Source of the DNA: AR5 sp035762565
GTDB taxonomy: Bacteria > Methylomirabilota > Methylomirabilia > Rokubacteriales > CSP1-6
Direction of reading: 5' to 3'
DNA: 64,000 nt
NCBI GenBank assembly: GCA_035762565.1
Contig: DASTOJ010000015.1
Location: 24,601-88,600, forward strand
The position numbers were made by a program, and so were the translations under genes. Of the stretch, positions 59,289-64,000 are shown one piece after another; position 1 is the first letter of the stretch; every line of letters starts with the position of its first letter. Below the pieces are notes generated by a model. That model saw only the letters and a list, made by a program, of their open reading frames with translations. It did not search any database and was not told the DNA's origin.

Positions 59289-61494
59289 AGCCGTTCCTCC
59301 ACGCGTGCTCGATGCGGTCCAGTCCCACGTCCACCACGGCTTCCGCCGCCACGCGGAGGCGCAGCCGGTCACCGCCCGTCGTCCCGATCCAGCGCCACGG
59401 GATGGCCGACTCCGCCATCAGCGCCTCGAACTCGCGCACACGCGCCGGCTCCACGCTCACGAGCACCCGCGAGGGGCCCTCACCGAACAGCACGTGGTCG
59501 GCGCGTGCACCCGCCGCCAGCGTGACCTCGCACCCGACCGGCGCCTTGCCCGTGATGCACGACTCGGCGAGCGCCACCGCCGCGCCACCCTCGGCGCAGT
59601 CGTGCGCGGCCGTCGCGAGCCCGGCCTCGATCGCCGCCCGCACCGCCGCCTGCACCCGCCGCTCGACCTCCAGATCCAGCGGCGCCAGCCGGCCCGCCAC
59701 CCGCCCGTGACGCGTCCACAGATACTCCGAGCCCCCCAGGCTCACCGCGTCGGGTCCCAGCAACGCGATGCGATGCCCGGCGTCCTTGAACCACTGCGTG
59801 GCCAGCAGCCCCGCGTCCTCCAGCAACCCCACCACGCCCACCACCGGTGTCGGCAGGATCGCCTGGGACAGAGTCTCATTGTAGAGCGAAACGTTGCCAC
59901 CCACTACCGGCAGATCCAGGCGGCGGCACGCCTCGGCGATTCCCTCCACCGCCTCGGCGAGCTGCCAGAGGATCTCGGGCCGCTCGGGCGAGCCGAAGTT
60001 CAGGCAGTCGGTCACGCCGAGGGGGCGGCCACCGGCGCAGGAAACGTTGCGGGCCGCCTCGCAGACCGCCATGGCGGCGCCGCGCCGCGGCTCCAGGAAC
60101 ACCTGGCGCCCGTTGCCGTCCGTGGCGACCGCGATCGCGCGCCGCGTTCCCTTGACGCGCAGCACGCTCGCGTCGGAACCCGGCAGCACGAGCGTGTTGA
60201 TCCCCACCTGCTGGTCGTACTGGCGGAACGCCCACGCCTTGGAGGCGATCGTGGGGGACGCCAGCACCGCGAGCAGGGCCTCGCCGTGGTCGGCCGGCTC
60301 CGGCAGCGTCAGCGGATCGAAGGCCTGGCACTCGGCCAGCCAGGCCGGGGGCGCGTATGGCTTCTCGTAGCGCGGGGCGTCGGCCAGCGCCTCGACGGGG
60401 ACGCGGGCGACTTCCTCGCCCCGGTGGTGGACGACCAGGTCGGGGCCGGCGGTGACCTCGCCGATCCTCACGACGTCCAGCTCCCACCGGCCGAACACGG
60501 CGCGCAGCTCGTCCTCGCGGCCGCGGGCGCCGACGAGCAGCATGCGTTCCTGCGACTCGGACAGCAGCAGCTCGTAGGGCGTCATGCCCTCCTCGCGCTG
60601 GGGCACCGCCGACAGCTCCACGTCCATCCCGGTGCCGCTGCGGGCCGGCATCTCCGAGGTACAGCAGGCGAGGCCAGCCGCCCCCATGTCCTGGATACCG
60701 ACGACGGCGCCGGTGGCCATGGCCTCCAGGCACGCCTCCAGCAGCAGCTTCTCGGTGAACGGATCGCCCACCTGCACCGTCGGCCGCCGCTCCTCGGCGC
60801 GCTCGTCGAAGGTCGCGGAGGCCATGGTGGCGCCGTGGATCCCGTCACGCCCGGTCTTGTTGCCGACATAGAAGACCGGGTTGCCGACGCCCTCGGCGCG
60901 GGCCCGGAAGATGCGGTCGGCCCGCACCAAGCCGACGCACATGACGTTCACGAGCGGGTTGCCGGCGTACTCGGGCGCGAACGCCATCTCGCCGCCGACG
61001 GTGGGACAGCCGAAGCAGTTGCCGTACCACGAGATGCCCGACACGACGCCCTCGATGAGCCGGCGGGTGCGGGGGTCGGACGGATCGCCGAACCGCAGCG
61101 AGTCGAGGAGCGCGATCGGCCGCGCCCCCATCGTGAAGATGTCGCGCAGGATTCCGCCCACGCCGGTGGCCGCGCCCTGGAACGGCTCGATGAACGACGG
61201 GTGGTTGTGGCTCTCGATCTTGAACACGACGGCCCAGCCATCTCCGATGTCGAGGGCGCCGGCGTTCTCGCCGGGCCCCTGCAGCACCCCGGGGCCGCTC
61301 TGGGGCAACCGCTTGAGGAAGACCCTGGAGTGCTTGTAGGCGCAGTGCTCGGACCACAGCGCGGAGAACAGGCCGAGCTCGGTGTAGGAGGGCTCGCGCC
61401 CGAGGCGCTTGACGATGCGGTCGTACTCTTCGGCCGTCAGCCCCAGGCCGCGCGCCAGGTCGAGGGTGACCTTCGGCTCCGCGCCTGCCGCCAA
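59269..61494 (-). CDS. purL: phosphoribosylformylglycinamidine synthase subunit PurL (small form)
   Basis: 741 residues, the length of the small PurL that works with separate PurQ and PurS. LFSALWSEHCAYKHSR, FKIESHNHPS, GATGVGGI-like (GAATGVGGILRDIF) and QDMGAAGL are hallmarks. It performs the ATP-dependent amidation of FGAR. Start TTG 61494 lies 4 bp after the purQ stop. Confidence 0.95.
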   Translation of the reverse strand: MAAGAEPKVTLDLARGLGLTAEEYDRIVKRLGREPSYTELGLFSALWSEHCAYKHSRVFLKRLPQSGPGVLQGPGENAGALDIGDGWAVVFKIESHNHPSFIEPFQGAATGVGGILRDIFTMGARPIALLDSLRFGDPSDPRTRRLIEGVVSGISWYGNCFGCPTVGGEMAFAPEYAGNPLVNVMCVGLVRADRIFRARAEGVGNPVFYVGNKTGRDGIHGATMASATFDERAEERRPTVQVGDPFTEKLLLEACLEAMATGAVVGIQDMGAAGLACCTSEMPARSGTGMDVELSAVPQREEGMTPYELLLSESQERMLLVGARGREDELRAVFGRWELDVVRIGEVTAGPDLVVHHRGEEVARVPVEALADAPRYEKPYAPPAWLAECQAFDPLTLPEPADHGEALLAVLASPTIASKAWAFRQYDQQVGINTLVLPGSDASVLRVKGTRRAIAVATDGNGRQVFLEPRRGAAMAVCEAARNVSCAGGRPLGVTDCLNFGSPERPEILWQLAEAVEGIAEACRRLDLPVVGGNVSLYNETLSQAILPTPVVGVVGLLEDAGLLATQWFKDAGHRIALLGPDAVSLGGSEYLWTRHGRVAGRLAPLDLEVERRVQAAVRAAIEAGLATAAHDCAEGGAAVALAESCITGKAPVGCEVTLAAGARADHVLFGEGPSRVLVSVEPARVREFEALMAESAIPWRWIGTTGGDRLRLRVAAEAVVDVGLDRIEHAWRNGFERHMA

Positions 61495-61498
61495 GCCG

Positions 61499-62212
61499 CT
61501 ATCGCTTCAAGAAGGTGCCGTCCTCGACGAGGCTGCCGAGGAGCGAGTGGAAGATCTGCAGTCCGTCGGTGCCGCCCATCGCCGACTCGGCGGCACGCTC
61601 GGGGTGCGGCATCAGGCCCAGCACGTTGCCGTCCTCGCTCACGATACCGGCGATGTTCTCCACCGATCCGTTGGGGTTCGCGATCCGCGTCACCTCCCCC
61701 TCGGCCGTCGCGTAGCGGAAGACGACGCGGTTCTGCTGACGCAGTGCCCGCAGCGTCTCGGGGTCGGCGTGGTACTTGCCCTCGCCGTGCGAGATCGGCA
61801 TCGTCAGCACCTGGCCGGGGCGGAGGGCGCGCGTGAAGGGCGTGTCGGCGTTCTCCACCAGGAGGTGGGTGGACTGGCAGCGGTACTGCAAGCACTCGTT
61901 ACGCATCAGGGCGCCCGGCAGGAGGCCGGCCTCGCACAGGATCTGAAATCCGTTGCAGGAGCCGAGCACGAGGCCGCCGCCCGCCACGAACTCGGACAGC
62001 GCCTCCACGACCGGCGAGCGGCCCGCCACCGCTCCGGCCCGCAGATAATCGCCGTACGAGAACCCCCCCGGCAGGATCACGCAGTCGAGGTCGGCGAGGT
62101 CACGGTCCCGGTGCCACACGTACTTGACCGGCTGCCTGACCACTTCCGAGATCACGTAGTGGAAGTCGCAGTCGCTCCACGTGCCCGGGAACACGACGAC
62201 GCCGAATCTCAT
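61499..62212 (-). CDS. purQ: phosphoribosylformylglycinamidine synthase subunit PurQ (glutaminase)
   Basis: 237 residues, class I glutamine amidotransferase. The nucleophile Cys lies in LGSCNGFQILCEAGLLPG, and the His/Glu pair in MPHPERA near the C-terminus. FPGTWSDCDFHYV at the start is typical of PurQ. It supplies ammonia to PurL. ATG 62212 lies 57 bp after the purS stop; this small gap has no clear signal. Confidence 0.95.
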   Translation of the reverse strand: MRFGVVVFPGTWSDCDFHYVISEVVRQPVKYVWHRDRDLADLDCVILPGGFSYGDYLRAGAVAGRSPVVEALSEFVAGGGLVLGSCNGFQILCEAGLLPGALMRNECLQYRCQSTHLLVENADTPFTRALRPGQVLTMPISHGEGKYHADPETLRALRQQNRVVFRYATAEGEVTRIANPNGSVENIAGIVSEDGNVLGLMPHPERAAESAMGGTDGLQIFHSLLGSLVEDGTFLKR

Positions 62213-62269
62213 GGAGTCGAGTATCTCCTCTCACGGTGCGGGATTCGCGGCGCGACGGCACTCGCCATC

Positions 62270-62545
62270 TTACCGGACGGCTCCGGGTGGGGCAAGGCGC
62301 CCGGCCTCGTCGGCCTCGATCGTGTAGTCCTCGAGGATCGTGTTGGCCAGCAGCCGCCTGCACATCTCGTCGACGCGGGCCCGCGCGGCGGCGGCGGTGG
62401 GCGCGTCCACGTCGACCTCGACCAGCTTGCCGACGCGCAGCGCGCGCACGTCGCCGAAGCCGAGGCCGGCCAGCGCGCGCTGGACGGCGGCCCCCTGCAC
62501 GTCGAGGATGCCGGGCTTCAGGCGGACGAGGACGCGGACCTTCAC
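62270..62545 (-). CDS. purS: phosphoribosylformylglycinamidine synthase subunit PurS
   Basis: 91 residues: VRVLVRLKPGILDVQGAAVQ, ALAGLGFGDVRALRVGKLVE, then CRRLLANTILEDYTIE. This matches PurS, the small bridging subunit of the PurLQS complex. Start GTG 62545 overlaps the purB stop (GTGA). In many genomes purC precedes purS; here purB does. Confidence 0.92.
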   Translation of the reverse strand: MKVRVLVRLKPGILDVQGAAVQRALAGLGFGDVRALRVGKLVEVDVDAPTAAAARARVDEMCRRLLANTILEDYTIEADEAGRLAPPGAVR

Positions 62546-63840
62546 GCCTCGGCCAGGCCCGCCCGCCGGAAGATCGCCTCCACGTTGCGCACGTACCAGG
62601 TGGGGTCGAAGCAGGCCTTCAGCTCGGCGGGCGGCAGGCGCTCGGTCACGGCCGGATCGGCCGCCAGCAGCTCGAGCAGCGGCCGCCGCTCCTTCCAGGC
62701 CCGCATGGCGTGGCGCTGGACCAGCTCGTAGGCCACCTGCCGGGCCAGGCCCGACTCGGTGAGCTTGAGCAGCACGCGCTGCGAGTAGATGTTGCCGCGG
62801 CTGGCCTCGAGGTTCTCGGCCATCCGGGCCGGGTCGACGTCGAGGCCCTCGACGACGAAGGTGGTGAGGTCGAGGAGGTAGTCGAGCAGGATGGTGGAAT
62901 CCGGCAGGATCACCCGCTCGACCGAGGAGTGGCTGATGTCGCGCTCGTGCCACAGCGCGACGTTCTCGACCGCCGCCAGCGCATTGGTGCGCAGCAGGCG
63001 CGCGAGGCCGCAGATCCGCTCGGCCAGCTCCGGGTTGCGCTTGTGGGGCATGGCGCTGGAGCCCTTCTGCCCCGCGCCGAACGGCTCCTGGGCCTCCAGC
63101 ACCTCGGTCCGCTGCAGGCCGCGGATCTCCAGCGCGATCTTCTCCAGCGAGGCGCCCGCGATGGCCAGGGCCGCGCACAGCTCGGCATGCCGGTCCCGCT
63201 GGACGATCTGCGTGGACACCGGCTCGATGCCGAGCCCGAGGTCGCGGCAGACCTCCTCCTCGATCTCCGGCTCGACGTGGGCGAAGTTGCCCACCGCCCC
63301 CGACAGCTTGCCGATCGCGATCGCCTCCCGGGCCCGCCGCAGCCGCTCCAGGTTGCGCCCGGCCTCCACGTACCAGGCCGCGACCTTCAGGCCGAACGTC
63401 GTGGGCTCGGCGTGCACGCCGTGGGTGCGGGCGATGGTCAGCGTGTCGCGGTGGCGCAGGGCCAGCGCCCGCAGCGCCGCCCGCAGCCGTTCCTGGCCGG
63501 CCAGCAGCAGGTCGGCGGCGTCGCGCAGCTGAAGGGCGGTGGCGGTGTCCCAGACGTCGCTGGTGGTGAGGCCGACGTGGACGAAGCGGGAGTCGGCGCC
63601 CAGCTGCTCCTCGAGACTGGTGAGCAGCGCGATCATCTCGTGCTTGACCCGCTGCTGGATCTCGAGGATGTGGGTGACGTCGACGCGGGCGCTCCGGATG
63701 CGGGTCATGGCCCCGGCGGGGATACGGCCGCGGCGCGCGTAGACCTCGCACACCGCCACTTCCACCCGGAGCCACGCCTGGTACTTCGCGGCCTCGCTCC
63801 AGATATTCCCCATGGCCGGCCGCGTATACCGCTCGATCAC
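62542..63840 (-). CDS. purB: adenylosuccinate lyase PurB
   Basis: 432 residues of the fumarase/aspartase superfamily. HVGLTTSDVWDTA, ARTHGVHAEPTTFG and the signature GSSAMPHKRNPELAE are present. It releases fumarate in two steps, SAICAR to AICAR and adenylosuccinate to AMP. Start GTG 63840 has AAGGTGGGG just upstream. It is the first purine gene in the window and probably the first of the run. Confidence 0.96.
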   Translation of the reverse strand: MIERYTRPAMGNIWSEAAKYQAWLRVEVAVCEVYARRGRIPAGAMTRIRSARVDVTHILEIQQRVKHEMIALLTSLEEQLGADSRFVHVGLTTSDVWDTATALQLRDAADLLLAGQERLRAALRALALRHRDTLTIARTHGVHAEPTTFGLKVAAWYVEAGRNLERLRRAREAIAIGKLSGAVGNFAHVEPEIEEEVCRDLGLGIEPVSTQIVQRDRHAELCAALAIAGASLEKIALEIRGLQRTEVLEAQEPFGAGQKGSSAMPHKRNPELAERICGLARLLRTNALAAVENVALWHERDISHSSVERVILPDSTILLDYLLDLTTFVVEGLDVDPARMAENLEASRGNIYSQRVLLKLTESGLARQVAYELVQRHAMRAWKERRPLLELLAADPAVTERLPPAELKACFDPTWYVRNVEAIFRRAGLAEA

Positions 63841-64000
63841 GCCCCCACCTTAATGCAAAACCTCTCCGAGCGAAAGCCGCTCTCCCGCGTGGCGACGCCG
63901 CGTCGGGCGTGTAGGCGCGTAGGGGCCGAGGGGGCCGCGTGCGCCGGATGGCTCGCCTGTACGCCGCTGCTTCGTGCAGGCTGGGCCGAGCGCGAGCCCC
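63841..64000. other. non-coding end of window upstream of purB
   Basis: 160 bp with no convincing gene. It should hold the promoter and any leader of the purine run. TTGCATTAAGG close to purB is AT-rich for this DNA, but I could not pair it with a -35. No purine riboswitch-like structure was recognised by eye. Confidence 0.4.

Overview
The window is a very GC-rich bacterial chromosome segment (about 70% G+C by eye, not counted). It is almost fully coding, with few gaps above 150 bp. Gene starts are often GTG or TTG, and neighbouring genes very often overlap by 4 bp (ATGA, GTGA, TTGA). The content fits an uncultured soil or sediment lineage such as Candidatus Rokubacteria (Methylomirabilota): a FadF/EtfD-type iron-sulfur oxidoreductase, MeaB, many crotonase-fold enzymes, a three-subunit PurLQS, multiheme cytochromes and many hybrid histidine kinases. 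This placement is inference from gene content; no marker gene such as 16S rRNA is present. No tRNA, rRNA, CRISPR array, prophage or intact insertion sequence was seen.

Region 1 (1-14.2 kb) is metabolic. A fatty-acid-type minus-strand unit (TetR, enoyl-CoA hydratase, short-chain dehydrogenase, start of an SCP2 protein) is read from a good promoter that overlaps a perfect 14-bp palindrome. Next come a Usp/TerC pair, an LLM-class oxidoreductase, a threonine ammonia-lyase, a lipoprotein SppA protease, a crotonase / small Cys protein / Nudix / MhpD-like hydratase / CPBP protease / amidase run, an HtrA protease and a DMT permease.

Region 2 (13.4-30.3 kb) is the most unusual part. It is a co-directional minus-strand run in which gas vesicle genes alternate with two-component signalling genes. 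In transcription order: GvpJ-like, GvpA, sensor kinase, CheY-like receiver, GvpF/L, DUF4118 hybrid kinase, GvpG, a double-headed ArsA/Get3-like ATPase, GvpF/L, a third GvpA-family protein, GvpF/L, GvpK, a 1170-residue hybrid kinase, then PhnA, PhnW and a DMT permease (2-aminoethylphosphonate/phosphonoacetate catabolism). Most junctions overlap by 4 bp. A sigma-70-like promoter precedes gvpJ, with a perfect 18-bp tandem repeat over the expected transcription start. No GvpN or GvpO is present here. The arrangement suggests that buoyancy is built and tuned under one signalling circuit, possibly tied to phosphonate use.

Region 3 (30.3-46.1 kb) holds a small Cys protein, a decayed GAF/PAS/HisKA gene, a MASE1 hybrid kinase, a LysA-like decarboxylase, the DUF1232 / EtfD-like / MeaB operon, a pentaheme and monoheme cytochrome pair, TsaB-RimI, a PyrE-like phosphoribosyltransferase, a secreted protein of unknown function and a cobalamin-binding radical SAM protein.

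Region 4 (46.2-63.8 kb) is a long minus-strand purine and translation run: purB-purS-purQ-purL-purF-purM-ndh-purN-purH-(MerR/TPR protein)-purD-purE-tsaC-mobA-thiI-glyA-nrdR. It covers most of the route from PRPP to IMP. purC and purK are not in the window, and a type II NADH dehydrogenase sits inside the set.
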